Part shown: positions 1 through 14,040 of the stretch, in pieces | Layout of the letters: the number at the start of each line of letters is the position of its first letter | How positions within the stretch are numbered: the stretch's first letter is position 1 | DNA from: Thermobacillus sp. ZCTH02-B1 | GTDB lineage: Bacteria > Bacillota > Bacilli > Paenibacillales > Paenibacillaceae | Assembly (NCBI RefSeq): GCF_002159085.1 | Contig: NZ_LZRU01000018.1 | Span: forward strand, 1-64,000 | Direction of reading: 5' to 3' | Length of the DNA stretch: 64,000 bases | Translations under genes and position numbers: made by a program | The notes under the pieces: generated by a model | Database searches by the model: none | The model's input: only the letters and a program-made list of their open reading frames with translations | Told to the model about the DNA's origin: nothing

Positions 1-371
1 GCGGGACGCAACCCGCCTTCCAGCAGAATGCGGCGGACCGAAGAGACGCTTAAATGGATGTTTTCGTGTTCGGCCAACAGCTCGGCAAAGTGGGTGGCAT
101 TGCTTCCGAAGTAGCGCTCCTGATACAGGAGCATAACGCGTTGTTTAAGCGAATCGGCCAAGGTATGAGCGGGCTTACGGCCCCGATTCCCATGAGCGAT
201 GGCTTGTGCACCTCCGAGGCGATATTTGGCCTTAAGCCGATACGCTTGCCGAATACTGATGCCAAGAATGCGCGCGACATCCTGTTCCGCGAGATGGCCA
301 TCGATCCATTTTTCAAGAACCATAGCGCGTTTCAGTTCGCTCTTCGTCAAGGTGATCTGCTCCTTACCCAT
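1..371 (-). mobile_element. IS1202/ISNCY-type transposase, N-terminal part (runs off window)
   Basis: An open frame reads leftward from an ATG at 371 to the window edge with no stop (123 codons). It begins MGKEQITLTKSELKRAMVLE and continues with a helix-turn-helix (AEQDVARILGISIRQAYRLK, about residues 31-50) and a second helical domain ending SVSSVRRILLEGGL. This double-HTH start is typical of IS1202/ISNCY-type transposases (family knowledge); the DDE core would lie outside the window. Codon use is more AT-rich than the neighbouring genes. The imperfect repeats CTGACATTTTC (373-383) and CTGACAATATC (400-410) just upstream could be subterminal transposase sites. Family assignment is fairly secure; the exact IS and its ends cannot be seen. 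Confidence 0.75.
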
Positions 372-562
372 ACTGACATTTTCTCGGATCAGTTACACCC
401 TGACAATATCACAGAACAACGACACGACAATGTATGGGTCGGTTGCCTCCAATACTCGATTTTGATAAAATTACACTTGACTGCAGGAGCCGGCGCAATC
501 TGTCGGTCATCCCGCAGGTCAACAATTCAGTCGTATCAAGGCTTCTCGGCTTTGCACCGTTA
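372..562. other. Gene-free junction between IS end and tRNA fragment
   Basis: No convincing coding frame is seen here. It holds the two CTGACA-type repeats upstream of the transposase start and then unrelated sequence up to the tRNA-Arg homology that begins near 563. The right end of the IS must lie in this stretch, but I could not identify a clear inverted repeat without its left partner. Confidence 0.4.
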
Positions 563-617
563 AGCGACAGTTTCCTAAACTGTGCGTCGTGGGTTCGAGT
601 CCCACCGTGGCGCGCCA
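563..617 (+). pseudogene. 3' fragment of tRNA-Arg(CCT)
   Basis: The sequence contains a perfect 5-bp anticodon stem ACAGT/ACTGT around the loop TTCCTAA (anticodon CCT, Arg), then a T arm GTGGG-TTCGAGT-CCCAC and a 3' end CGTGGCGCGCCA that includes CCA. No D arm and no matching 5' acceptor strand (expected near GCGCCAC) are found upstream; homology to a tRNA starts at about AGCGACAG. The 3' acceptor segment also has one base too many. It therefore looks like a tRNA remnant, of the kind left at an integration site or after IS/recombination damage, rather than a working tRNA. Confidence 0.7.
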
Positions 618-630
618 GTACGCAGATTGC

Positions 631-673
631 GCCCTCCTGCAGGATACAACCTGCCGGGAGGGCTTTTTGTTTA
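631..673 (+). terminator. Rho-independent terminator after the tRNA fragment
   Basis: A GC-rich stem formed by GCCCTCCTGCAGG and CCTGCCGGGAGGGC with a short loop is followed by TTTTTGTTT. It sits 13 bases beyond the CCA of the tRNA-Arg fragment, as expected for the original tRNA transcription unit. Confidence 0.8.
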
Positions 674-913
674 TACCGCTTTGCCGCTTGATGCAGCAAG
701 GGGATTGCCGCACGGGACCGGCCCGCCGCATCAACATGGCCGGGATGAGCAAGGAGCAGGGCGACGCGATCCTGGGGCAGGCTTCCGGTTTCCGTATAAG
801 CAGCGTTTCGCCCAAATATGGATGGTTATATCCGACATGGCGAACGGCGAAAACATGAGCAGCTGGCGGCCGGGCAACGCAGCGGGTTGGCAAAAATTTT
901 TCGATCACAGCCC

Positions 914-942
914 TTTACAACGGCCGCTGACTGTGTTAAAAT
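914..942 (+). promoter_or_regulatory. SigA-type promoter of tRNA-Pro
   Basis: TTTACA at 914-919 and TAAAAT at 937-942 are separated by 17 bases, 30 bases before the tRNA-Pro gene. Position and spacing fit a vegetative promoter. The region 674-913 upstream shows no gene. Confidence 0.7.
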
Positions 943-972
943 CATCATTGCTTGTTTCAAATGACATCCCGT

Positions 973-1049
973 CGAGACGTGGCTCAGCTTGGTAGAGCGC
1001 TTGGTTCGGGACCAAGAGGTCGCAGGTTCAAATCCTGTCGTCTCGACCA
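973..1049 (+). tRNA. tRNA-Pro(CGG)
   Basis: A complete cloverleaf: acceptor CGAGACG paired with CGTCTCG, D arm with GGCTCAGCTTGGTAGAGC, anticodon stem CTTGG/CCAAG around TTCGGGA (anticodon CGG), T arm GCAGG-TTCAAAT-CCTGT, and an encoded CCA at 1047-1049. Its own promoter lies upstream and a terminator follows at 1061, so it is a single-gene unit. Confidence 0.97.
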
Positions 1050-1060
1050 TTCCATTTCGG

Positions 1061-1090
1061 AAATTGCGGGTTTTCCCGCAATTTTTTTAT
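1061..1090 (+). terminator. Rho-independent terminator of tRNA-Pro
   Basis: AATTGCGGG, loop TTTT, CCCGCAATT, then a T run. It starts 12 bases past the tRNA 3' end. Confidence 0.9.
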
Positions 1091-1213
1091 TTTTCCATCC
1101 GTTATTGACAGCCGGCCGTCCCGCATGTAGCATCGAGTTGAAACTTAGCAGCGGAGGGGCGCGCGCCGGCATTTGCAAGCGCCAATCTCCCGCAGCGGCG
1201 GAGGGGATCATCC

Positions 1214-1672
1214 ATGGCAGAGGGCGTTCTGGGGACGAGGGTCGTCACGCAGATCGGCATCCTCGTTCGCGACATCGAGAAGGCGGCGCAGGCGTGGGCC
1301 GACTTCCTCGGCATCGGGAAGCCCCCGATCATCGTCACGGACACCGTCGATATTGCGAAGACCGAATATCGGGGCGCAAGCACGCCCGCCCGCGCGAAAC
1401 TCGCATTCCTCGACGCCGGGCAGGTGCAGATCGAGCTGATCGAGCCGGACGAAGCGCCCAGCGTCTGGCGCGAGCATCTCGAGCGGTACGGCGAAGGCCC
1501 CCATCACATCGCCTTCGTCATCGACGGCATGAAGGAGAAGGTGATGAAGCTCGAAGGACTCGGCATGCCGCTCATCCAGAAGGGTGAGTACACCGGCGGC
1601 CGTTACGCGTACATGGATACGTTTCCGCAGCTGAAGGTGATGGTTGAACTGCTCGAGAACGACCGGAAATAA
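1214..1672 (+). CDS. VOC (glyoxalase/epimerase-like) family protein
   Basis: A 152-residue single vicinal-oxygen-chelate domain protein. It has the paired beta-alpha-beta-beta-beta pattern, with a first half around QIGILVRDIEKAAQAW and a second half around GEGPHHIAFVIDGM. The HHIAF stretch and ELIEPD are typical of methylmalonyl-CoA epimerase/glyoxalase-like members that bind a divalent metal through His and Glu. A GGAGGGG motif precedes the ATG. It stands alone between tRNA-Pro and a convergent lipoprotein gene, so context gives no substrate. It could be a methylmalonyl-CoA epimerase relative or a lactoylglutathione lyase-like enzyme; I cannot choose from sequence alone. Confidence 0.8.
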   Translation: MAEGVLGTRVVTQIGILVRDIEKAAQAWADFLGIGKPPIIVTDTVDIAKTEYRGASTPARAKLAFLDAGQVQIELIEPDEAPSVWREHLERYGEGPHHIAFVIDGMKEKVMKLEGLGMPLIQKGEYTGGRYAYMDTFPQLKVMVELLENDRK

Positions 1673-1676
1673 GCAG

Positions 1677-1714
1677 GGGCCGGACCGCCGGACATACGGG
1701 CGGTTTGGCCCTTG
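1677..1714. terminator. Hairpin between convergent genes
   Basis: GGGCCGGACCGCC pairs with GGCGGTTTGGCCC (one mismatch) across a short loop, immediately after the stop of the VOC gene and before the stop of the convergent lipoprotein gene. There is no strong T run, so it is a likely but unproven bidirectional terminator. Confidence 0.5.
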
Positions 1715-1733
1715 CCGCTTTGCGGCCCGTCCG

Positions 1734-2786
1734 TCACAGGCCGGCGCCGGAGAGGATCGATCCGAGTTCCTCCATCGGGATCGTGTCCGTGGGAATGCCG
1801 TATTTGAACGTCACGTCCTCGTTGATGTTGTCGTACCGGATATCGAACGTGGCGGCGACGCTCGTCGTCTCCCCCTGGTCCGTGAAATCGAGGTCGACCT
1901 TCAGCACCTGATAGACCAGATAATCACCCTTGATCGCGCCCGTCAGGCTGATTTCGCCGATCCGGAGGCTGTCCTTCAGTTCGTCCAGTTCTTTCCGGAA
2001 CGCGTCCGGATCATCAGGCAGCGATTCCTTCAGCTTCATGACCTCTTCTTCCGTGGTGCCGAGCGCGGCCCGGTACTCCGGATGGTTGAGCAGCAAATCG
2101 GCGTATTCCGGCACGATCCGCTCGACGACCGCGATCATGAATGCATCGAAATTGTCCTGCGTAATGGTGAACTTCACGTACCGATCCGCCTTCAGATCCG
2201 AGGGAAGACCCGGCACTTCGTCCTTCTTCAGCTCCCGGAAATAGGTCTCCTCCTCGAGATGCCGCATCACGATGTCGAGCAATTCGGCGGACAGCTTCCG
2301 TTGCGTTTCGACGTCGAGCGTCGGTACGGGCTGCCCCTCCGCCAGCTCGGCCAGGTCGATCTCGATGAATTTGCCCGCCGCGTTCCCGAGCGGGAACATC
2401 GGAATGTCGGGAACCCGGACATACATCTTGTCCGCCGTCAGGATGATCGGCACTTCAAACGTGAGCGCCAGATCTCCCGGAATCGTCAGCTTCATGTTCA
2501 TCTCCATCTGGAACGGATCCTGGACGTACGCGCCTTCGACGGACACCGTCATGCTGCGGAGCGTGTTCAGCACGCCCGCCGCCTCTTCGCCCACTTGCCC
2601 CGGCGGAAGTTCGAGCTTGTCGATGGCGAAGGAACCGTCGAATGTGAACGACGTCATCTCCGTTGAAGCGGAGAGGGCGTTCCGCATCACCTCGTTCATC
2701 GGCTCCTTCTTGTTGCCGCAGGCCGACACGACCAGCATGACGACCATCGCAACGGCGAGCATCAACGCGAGTCGGCAGCGTCTCAT
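1734..2786 (-). CDS. Lipoprotein, DUF6612/LppX-like
   Basis: A 350-residue secreted lipoprotein. The start was set at the ATG at 2786, 6-8 bases after a GGGGAG site; it gives MRRC, a hydrophobic stretch and a lipobox VSAC followed by Gly-Asn-Lys-Lys. The mature part alternates strands and helices and contains repeated phrases such as FDGSFAIDKLELPPG and MKLTIPGDLALTFEV. This resembles the LolA/LppX-type folds of Bacillales DUF6612 lipoproteins, but that assignment is tentative. A ligand- or lipid-binding role outside the membrane is inference. It is monocistronic and faces the VOC gene. Confidence 0.7.
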   Translation of the reverse strand: MRRCRLALMLAVAMVVMLVVSACGNKKEPMNEVMRNALSASTEMTSFTFDGSFAIDKLELPPGQVGEEAAGVLNTLRSMTVSVEGAYVQDPFQMEMNMKLTIPGDLALTFEVPIILTADKMYVRVPDIPMFPLGNAAGKFIEIDLAELAEGQPVPTLDVETQRKLSAELLDIVMRHLEEETYFRELKKDEVPGLPSDLKADRYVKFTITQDNFDAFMIAVVERIVPEYADLLLNHPEYRAALGTTEEEVMKLKESLPDDPDAFRKELDELKDSLRIGEISLTGAIKGDYLVYQVLKVDLDFTDQGETTSVAATFDIRYDNINEDVTFKYGIPTDTIPMEELGSILSGAGL

Positions 2787-2957
2787 GTCTCCACTCCCCT
2801 TTTCCGAACAAAATAACTCCTTCATTTTACACGATTTGTTAGGATGAGGGAAGAGGAATTCCGTTGCCCGGCCCGTTCAACATCGGCGCCTCCTCTTTCG
2901 CAAAGCCTCTCCGGTGCGGTACGATATGGAGTGAGCACGACGGAAAGGATGGACGGC

Positions 2958-3464
2958 ATGACGCTTTCGTTTCAACTCGTCACGACGGAAGAAGAGATCG
3001 GGGCTGTAGCCCGTTTGGCCTCCGAAATCTGGAGAGAGCACTACATCAACATCATCACGGCGGAACAGATCGAATACATGTTGGACAAGTTCCAGTCCGT
3101 ACCGGCGATCTCCGATCAGATCAAGCGTCAGGGGTACGAATATTATCTCATGCTGGTGAACGGGAACCATGCGGGCTATCTGGCCGTCAGGCCGGAGCCA
3201 TCGAAGCTGTTCCTGAGCAAGTTCTATCTGCTGAAGGCGTACCGGGGTCAAGGCTATGGAGGCAGGGCCATCCGCTTCCTGGAGGAGCTGTGCAGGGAAC
3301 GCGGGCTGAAGGCGATCTGGCTGACCGTCAACCGGCACAACGCTTCGTCGATCGCGGTCTATGAGCACAGCGGCTTCCGGACCGTGCGGACGCAGGTGGC
3401 GGACATCGGCGGAGGCTTCGTCATGGACGATTACGTCATGGAGAAAGAGGTTTCGCCCGCCTGA
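2958..3464 (+). CDS. GNAT family N-acetyltransferase
   Basis: A 168-residue acetyltransferase of the GCN5 fold. The acetyl-CoA site is visible as YRGQGYGGRAIRFLEE (Q/RxxGxG/A motif), followed by the C-terminal WLTVNRHNASSIAVYEHSGF stretch common to the family. I chose the ATG at 2958 because AAAGGA lies 8 bases upstream; the ATG at 2949 would overlap that site. The acceptor substrate cannot be inferred. It is transcribed alone and convergently with sspP. Confidence 0.85.
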   Translation: MTLSFQLVTTEEEIGAVARLASEIWREHYINIITAEQIEYMLDKFQSVPAISDQIKRQGYEYYLMLVNGNHAGYLAVRPEPSKLFLSKFYLLKAYRGQGYGGRAIRFLEELCRERGLKAIWLTVNRHNASSIAVYEHSGFRTVRTQVADIGGGFVMDDYVMEKEVSPA

Positions 3465-3519
3465 GCCCGAATCCGCCGATCGGGCCGGCCGATCGCATTC
3501 GGCCGGCCCTTCGATCACC

Positions 3520-3678
3520 TCAGGACCCTTCGCCTTGGTTCTGCCTGCTGTGCCGGCGATTCTTCACCTTCTTGGAACCGGAGAGCGGCTCCGGAACCGA
3601 ACCGTTCCGAGGATCCTCATCCCGCCCGGCATCGTCTTGCCCCGGCCGGGGAACGGCCTGTGATCTGGGCTTCGCCAA
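3520..3678 (-). CDS. sspP: Small acid-soluble spore protein P-like (SspP)
   Basis: A 52-residue protein ending PEPLSGSKKVKNRRHSRQ plus a short polar tail. This segment is the hallmark of the minor small acid-soluble spore protein SspP of Bacillus (about 48 residues). The reading frame is open further upstream, but the best start is TTG at 3678: an AAGGAGG motif lies 7 bases before it, and the resulting length fits the family. A GTG two codons earlier would be too close to the ribosome site. It is expected to be made in the forespore and stored in the spore. It lies between the GNAT gene and tRNA-Ser. Confidence 0.82.
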   Translation of the reverse strand: MAKPRSQAVPRPGQDDAGRDEDPRNGSVPEPLSGSKKVKNRRHSRQNQGEGS

Positions 3679-3814
3679 CGCCACCCCTCCTTCCTCCGGG
3701 TACCGGATCCGGATTCCGCGGCAGCCGTGCGCGTCCATAGCTTCAACCGCCGCGGGACGCAAGGCTATTGTGCCCCGGAACCCGGCTTCCCATCACCCGT
3801 CGGAACGGCGGACA

Positions 3815-3844
3815 ATCAAAAAGCCGATCCGTCAAGGATCGGCT
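3815..3844 (-). terminator. Terminator of tRNA-Ser
   Basis: On the minus strand AGCCGATCC and GGATCGGCT form a stem around a 5-base loop and are followed by TTTTTGATT, 21 bases beyond the tRNA 3' end. Confidence 0.9.
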
Positions 3845-3864
3845 GCATGGGTTGCATTTGGATA

Positions 3865-3953
3865 TGGCGGAGAGAGTGGGATTCGAACCCACGTGGGCTT
3901 GCGCCCCAACGGTTTTCAAGACCGCCCCGTTATGACCACTTCGGTATCTCTCC
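3865..3953 (-). tRNA. tRNA-Ser(TGA)
   Basis: A class II tRNA with acceptor GGAGAGA/TCTCTCC, discriminator G, encoded CCA, anticodon loop CTTGAAA (anticodon TGA), a long variable arm (GGGGCGCAAGCCCAC region) and T arm GTGGG-TTCGAAT-CCCAC. It follows serS on the same strand, 77 bases away, as in other Bacillales. Confidence 0.97.
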
Positions 3954-4030
3954 GCATGAAGCACCCTATATTGTACCACAAGCCGCAACCGGTTGACAAC
4001 CGATTGCGGCCGGATATTCCCTGGAAGCGT

Positions 4031-5335
<1,305 letters not shown>

Positions 5336-5935
5336 CTATTTCGCGCCGCTTCCCGAAGCCGCCGCTTCTTCGGCCATCGCGACAAAATAGGCATGCAGGG
5401 CGCTGTCGTCCGTCAGTTCCGGATGGAACGAGCAGGCGAGCAACCGGCCCTGCCGCGCGGCGACGATCTCGCCCCTGTAGACGGACAGCACCTCCACTCC
5501 CGGGCCGACTTCCTTGATGAGCGGCGCGCGGATGAATACCGCCCGGATCGGCCGGTCGATCCCGGCCACCTCCAGGTCCGTCTCGAAGCTTTCGCGCTGG
5601 CGGCCGAACGCGTTGCGCACGACCGTCATGTCCATCAGGCCGAGGTGGGGCTCCTCCCCTCCTTCGATGCGCTTCGCCAGCACGATCAGACCGGCGCACG
5701 TGCCGAAAATCGGTTTGCCATCCGCCGCAAACCGGCGGATGGCTTCGATGAATCCGTATTTGCGCATGAGCTTGCCGATCGTCGTGCTCTCGCCGCCCGG
5801 AATGACGAGGCCATGCAGCTCTCCGAGCTGCTCAACCCGCTTCACGGGCACGGCTTCCGCGCCGATACGCCGCAGCGAGCGGATATGCTCCTCCACGGCG
5901 CCTTGCAGCGCCAATACGCCAATGTGGATGGTCAA
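5336..5935 (-). CDS. pdxT: Pyridoxal 5'-phosphate synthase glutaminase subunit PdxT
   Basis: A 199-residue class I glutamine amidotransferase that releases ammonia from glutamine and passes it to PdxS for PLP synthesis. It shows the oxyanion loop PGGEST (46-51), nucleophile Cys80 in FGTCAGL, and the catalytic His/Glu pair in FHPELT near the C-terminus. It lies 30 bases downstream of pdxS and forms one unit with it. Confidence 0.97.
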   Translation of the reverse strand: MTIHIGVLALQGAVEEHIRSLRRIGAEAVPVKRVEQLGELHGLVIPGGESTTIGKLMRKYGFIEAIRRFAADGKPIFGTCAGLIVLAKRIEGGEEPHLGLMDMTVVRNAFGRQRESFETDLEVAGIDRPIRAVFIRAPLIKEVGPGVEVLSVYRGEIVAARQGRLLACSFHPELTDDSALHAYFVAMAEEAAASGSGAK

Positions 5936-5965
5936 GAGAGATCCCTTCTTTCCGCGGGGTTCCGG

Positions 5966-6847
5966 TCACACGCTGCGATCCTGCATCCGGTCGAAGCCGG
6001 TGAGCTGCGAAATCTCGATGCCCCGCATCGGCGCGCCCAGATTTCTCGAGACCCGGGCGATCAGATCGTAGTCCTCGTAATGGGTCGTCGCCTCCACGAT
6101 CGCGCGGGCGTATTTCTCCGGATTCTCCGACTTGAAAATACCCGAGCCGACGAACACGCCGTCCGCGCCGAGATGCATCATGAGCGCCGCGTCAGCCGGC
6201 GTCGCCACGCCGCCCGCCGCGAAGTTGACGACCGGCAGCTTGCCGTTCTCGTGGACGTAGAGCAGGAGGTCGTACGGCACGCCGAGCACCTTCGCTTCGT
6301 TGTACAGCTCGTCCTTCGACATATTTTGCACCTTGCGGATCTGGCTCATGATCAGCCGCATGTGGCGAACCGCCTCGACGATGTTGCCCGTGCCCGGTTC
6401 GCCCTTCGTCCGGATCATCGAGGCGCCTTCCTGGATGCGGCGGAGCGCCTCGCCCAGATCCTTCGCGCCGCAGACGAACGGCACCGTGAACTGGTGCTTG
6501 TCGATGTGATAAACCTCATCCGCGGGCGTCAGCACTTCGCTCTCGTCGATATAGTCGACGCCGATCGCCTCAAGCACCTTCGCTTCGACATAATGCCCGA
6601 TGCGCGCCTTCGCCATGACGGGAATCGAGACGGCCTTCATGATTTCTTCGATCAACGCGGGGTCGGCCATGCGCGCGACGCCGCCGGCGGCGCGAATGTC
6701 CGCGGGCACCCGCTCCAGCGCCATGACCGCCACGGCGCCGGCCGCTTCCGCGATCCTCGCCTGCTCGGCGTTCATCACGTCCATGATGACGCCGCCCTTC
6801 TGCATTTCGGCCATGCCGCGCTTCACGCGAGTCGTACCGGTTTCCAT
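5966..6847 (-). CDS. pdxS: Pyridoxal 5'-phosphate synthase subunit PdxS
   Basis: A 293-residue TIM-barrel synthase that makes PLP from ribose 5-phosphate, glyceraldehyde 3-phosphate and ammonia, as a dodecamer decorated by PdxT. The ATG at 6847 was chosen (GGGAGGA 8 bases upstream) because family members begin with a (M)[18 protein letters not shown] sequence. Asp23, Lys80 (in [10 protein letters not shown]) and the [14 protein letters not shown] phosphate loop are present. An upstream in-frame extension of 8 codons is probably not translated. Confidence 0.97.
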   Translation of the reverse strand: METGTTRVKRGMAEMQKGGVIMDVMNAEQARIAEAAGAVAVMALERVPADIRAAGGVARMADPALIEEIMKAVSIPVMAKARIGHYVEAKVLEAIGVDYIDESEVLTPADEVYHIDKHQFTVPFVCGAKDLGEALRRIQEGASMIRTKGEPGTGNIVEAVRHMRLIMSQIRKVQNMSKDELYNEAKVLGVPYDLLLYVHENGKLPVVNFAAGGVATPADAALMMHLGADGVFVGSGIFKSENPEKYARAIVEATTHYEDYDLIARVSRNLGAPMRGIEISQLTGFDRMQDRSV

Positions 6848-6899
6848 TTTCAAGTTCCTCCCACTCGACACTGGTCTTCCGAATTCGTACTAAACCTAT

Positions 6900-6928
6900 A
6901 TTTTAACTTAACGGATGGACGCCGGCAA
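6900..6928 (-). promoter_or_regulatory. SigA-type promoter of pdxST-serS
   Basis: On the minus strand TTGCCG (6928-6923), 17 bases, then TAAAAT (6905-6900), 53 bases before the pdxS ATG. It separates pdxST-serS from dacA. Confidence 0.6.
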
Positions 6929-6952
6929 CCGCGGCCCGTGGCCGCCGACCGC

Positions 6953-8248
6953 CTATCCGATGATGCCCTTGAACAGGTTCCGGAAAAATTCGCCGATGCC
7001 GCGCAGCAGAAGCCGCCACCAGCTTCCCTTCTTCGCCTCCTCGGCCGTGATCAGGTTAACCGTCTTCTCCAGCTGGTATGCGCCGTCCGTGTACACATAG
7101 GTAACGGAGCCGACCTTCGTGCCCGCCGGAATCGGCGCGACGAGTTCCTCGGGCGGCAGCACGTCGAGATTCGTCATCTCGATCTGCGGTTCGGCGCCCT
7201 TGCGGACGAGGAATGTCACATCCGATTCGGTCACGACCGGCACCTCGGTCTTGACGCCCTTCTTGATCTTCACCGTTTCCACGGATTCGATCGTCGACTT
7301 CTGCTGCACGACCGTCTTCATTTCAAAGTTGTTGAATCCGTAGTCGAACAGCTTCGCCGTCTCCAGGAACCGCTCGCCCATCGAGTCGGTGCCCATCACG
7401 ACGCTGATCAGCCGCCGGTCGCCGCGCTTGGCCGTGCCCGTGAAGCAGTATCCGGCCGCGCTGATGTAGCCGGTCTTCATGCCGTCGACGCCCTCGTAGA
7501 CGTACTGGCGGAAGTTGGGCACGTCCTTGTTCCCTTCGAGCATCCAGTTGTAGTTGATCATCGGATCCTTGTCCCGCTCCCGGAACTTGTATTGCGTGAT
7601 GCTCGAATATTTCAGGAACGTGTCGCCGTGCTCCTGCAGAATGATCCGCGCCAGCTTCGCGAGGTCGCGGGCCGAGATCACGGTATCCTCCTGCAGACCG
7701 GTCGAGCCGGTGAAACGGGCCGTGGACAGCCCGAGCTCGCGCGCCTTGGCGTTCATCATGTCGACGAAGGCCGCTTCCGAACCGGCGATGTGGGATGCGA
7801 GCGCGATCGTGGCATCGTTCGCCGAGCCGACCGCCATCGCGATGTACAGTTCCTCGACCGTATGTTTGTCGCCTTCTGCCAGATAGATCTGCGAACCGTC
7901 GGGCGGTGTCGAGGCGGCTTCCTTGCTGACCGTCACGACATCCGACCAGTTCAGTTTCCCGTCACGGATCAGGCCGAGCACGATGTATTCCGTCATCAGC
8001 TTCGTCATGCTGGCCGGCGGTCTCGGTTCATCCGCATTGCGCTCGTACAGGACTTGTCCGGTCTCGAAATCGATCAGGATGGCGGCGTCGACCGACTCGC
8101 CGAGCTGGAACGTCGTGCCGGAGATCGCCGCAGCTCCGTCTTCCGCCAGGGCGTAAGGCGCGGAACCGAGCGCGTATACCGCGAACAATAGGGCCGTCAA
8201 AGCTGCAAATGTCCGCTTGCGGACAGACCGCTTCCCGTGATCGTACAA
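6953..8248 (-). CDS. dacA: D-alanyl-D-alanine carboxypeptidase (PBP5/DacA type)
   Basis: A 431-residue low-molecular-weight penicillin-binding protein that removes the terminal D-Ala of peptidoglycan stem peptides. The start is probably TTG at 8248, with AAAGGAG 8 bases upstream; it gives a basic N-terminus, a signal peptide ending near YALA-ED, and the catalytic motifs S80-M-T-K83, S142-A-N144 and KTG 258-260. The last 23 residues (SWWRLLLRGIGEFF and on) form the amphipathic membrane anchor. ATG codons at 8284 and 8293 lack a good ribosome site. Position after guaB matches Bacillus. Confidence 0.95.
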   Translation of the reverse strand: MYDHGKRSVRKRTFAALTALLFAVYALGSAPYALAEDGAAAISGTTFQLGESVDAAILIDFETGQVLYERNADEPRPPASMTKLMTEYIVLGLIRDGKLNWSDVVTVSKEAASTPPDGSQIYLAEGDKHTVEELYIAMAVGSANDATIALASHIAGSEAAFVDMMNAKARELGLSTARFTGSTGLQEDTVISARDLAKLARIILQEHGDTFLKYSSITQYKFRERDKDPMINYNWMLEGNKDVPNFRQYVYEGVDGMKTGYISAAGYCFTGTAKRGDRRLISVVMGTDSMGERFLETAKLFDYGFNNFEMKTVVQQKSTIESVETVKIKKGVKTEVPVVTESDVTFLVRKGAEPQIEMTNLDVLPPEELVAPIPAGTKVGSVTYVYTDGAYQLEKTVNLITAEEAKKGSWWRLLLRGIGEFFRNLFKGIIG

Positions 8249-8353
8249 CTCCGTTTCTCCTTTCTCCCCGTGTCGTATCGTCATTATCGTCATTTATTGT
8301 AACACAGTCGTTCCGGGCAGAGAAACCGGGATTTCCGGATGGACGACCGCGGC

Positions 8354-8390
8354 AAAACGCCAAAACGCGGACCCTGTCGAGTCCGCGTCC
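8354..8390 (-). terminator. Terminator after guaB
   Basis: On the minus strand CGCGGAC and GTCCGCG form a stem that is followed by TTTTGGCGTTTT. It lies about 65 bases past the guaB stop, so guaB and dacA appear to be separate units. Confidence 0.7.
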
Positions 8391-8454
8391 CGTCGAAGGG
8401 TGCGCGCGTGCGCGGCCGGATGTCGCATCCCGGTTCCCCGTTCTTCCCGTACCG

Positions 8455-11452
<2,998 letters not shown>

Positions 11453-11606
11453 GGGCGTTCCTCCGCAACCTTGGTGTGCCTTTAGTATGGACACGCCGGG
11501 TTTGCCGCTTGAGAAGGAGATTCCGCCAATTCAGGAACATGCGCGTTCACTGCGACAGGCTTCGCCCCCGGCGGCACGGCCGCGGGCCCGGATCCGCCGC
11601 GCAGAC

Positions 11607-11645
11607 GGCGAGACCGCCCGCAACAGGCGGGCGGTCTCGCCTTTT
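11607..11645. terminator. Strong hairpin downstream of lysS
   Basis: Perfect 15-base arms GGCGAGACCGCCCGC (11607-11621) and GCGGGCGGTCTCGCC (11627-11641) with a 5-base loop. The T run (TTTT) is on the plus-strand side; on the minus strand, where lysS is read, no T run follows. It still lies directly after the lysS stop and probably ends or stabilises that transcript. Confidence 0.6.
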
Positions 11646-11653
11646 CGCATGCG

Positions 11654-13315
<1,662 letters not shown>

Positions 13316-13328
13316 TTACTTCTTAATG

Positions 13329-13805
13329 TCACTTCTTAATGTCGACAATCTTGTATTTGATGATGCCCGCAGGTACGTTCACGTCGACGATGTCGCCCTT
13401 CTTCTTGCCGAGAATCGCCTTGCCGACGGGGCTTTCATTCGAGATCCGATTCTGCGACGGATCGGCTTCCGCCGTGCCGACGATCACGAACTCTTCCGTG
13501 TCGCCGGTCTCGACGTCCTCGACGGTCACGATCGATCCGATGCCGACCGTGTCGGTGTCGATCTCGTCGTTGTTGATGATGCGCGCGTTGCGGAGCATTT
13601 TCTCCAGCGTCATGATCCGGCCTTCGATGAAGGCCTGCTCGTTCTTGGCGTCTTCATACTCGGAGTTTTCGCTGATGTCGCCGTAGCCGATGGCGATCTT
13701 GATCCGCTCCGCCACCTCGCGCCGTTTCACCGATTTGAGAAGCTCCAGCTCTTCCTCGAGCTTCTTCAATCCATCCTGGGTGAGAATGATTTCCTTGTCG
13801 TTCAT
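13329..13805 (-). CDS. greA: Transcription elongation factor GreA
   Basis: A 158-residue factor that stimulates transcript cleavage by backtracked RNA polymerase. It has the N-terminal coiled-coil with the acidic tip [12 protein letters not shown] (two conserved acidic residues that reach the active site) and the C-terminal FKBP-like domain ending in [16 protein letters not shown]. Length equals the family norm. It is flanked by its own terminator and by a 235-base upstream gap without a gene, where I see only a weak -10-like TATTAT. Confidence 0.97.
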   Translation of the reverse strand: MNDKEIILTQDGLKKLEEELELLKSVKRREVAERIKIAIGYGDISENSEYEDAKNEQAFIEGRIMTLEKMLRNARIINNDEIDTDTVGIGSIVTVEDVETGDTEEFVIVGTAEADPSQNRISNESPVGKAILGKKKGDIVDVNVPAGIIKYKIVDIKK

Positions 13806-14040
13806 CTGACGATTCTCCCGTCGTAGCTTATTTTCACGGCCTTCCGGAACCGAATTCGCTATAATATATTGCCGATTCGGCCGGTCATGACACCTGCGAT
13901 GGTCCGGTGCCGACCAATTCGGGTCAATGTTATTGCATGATTATAGGTCATACCCGTCCCGCATGTCAATCTTCGCAACGCGGCTCCGCGAGACCGCGAC
14001 CGCGCGGCCCGCGGAGCCGGTTCTGGCGGACGCCGGCGCC

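Noticed and set aside
13806-14040. greA promoter
   Set aside because: A TATTAT near 13860 has no acceptable -35 at normal spacing, so I did not list it.
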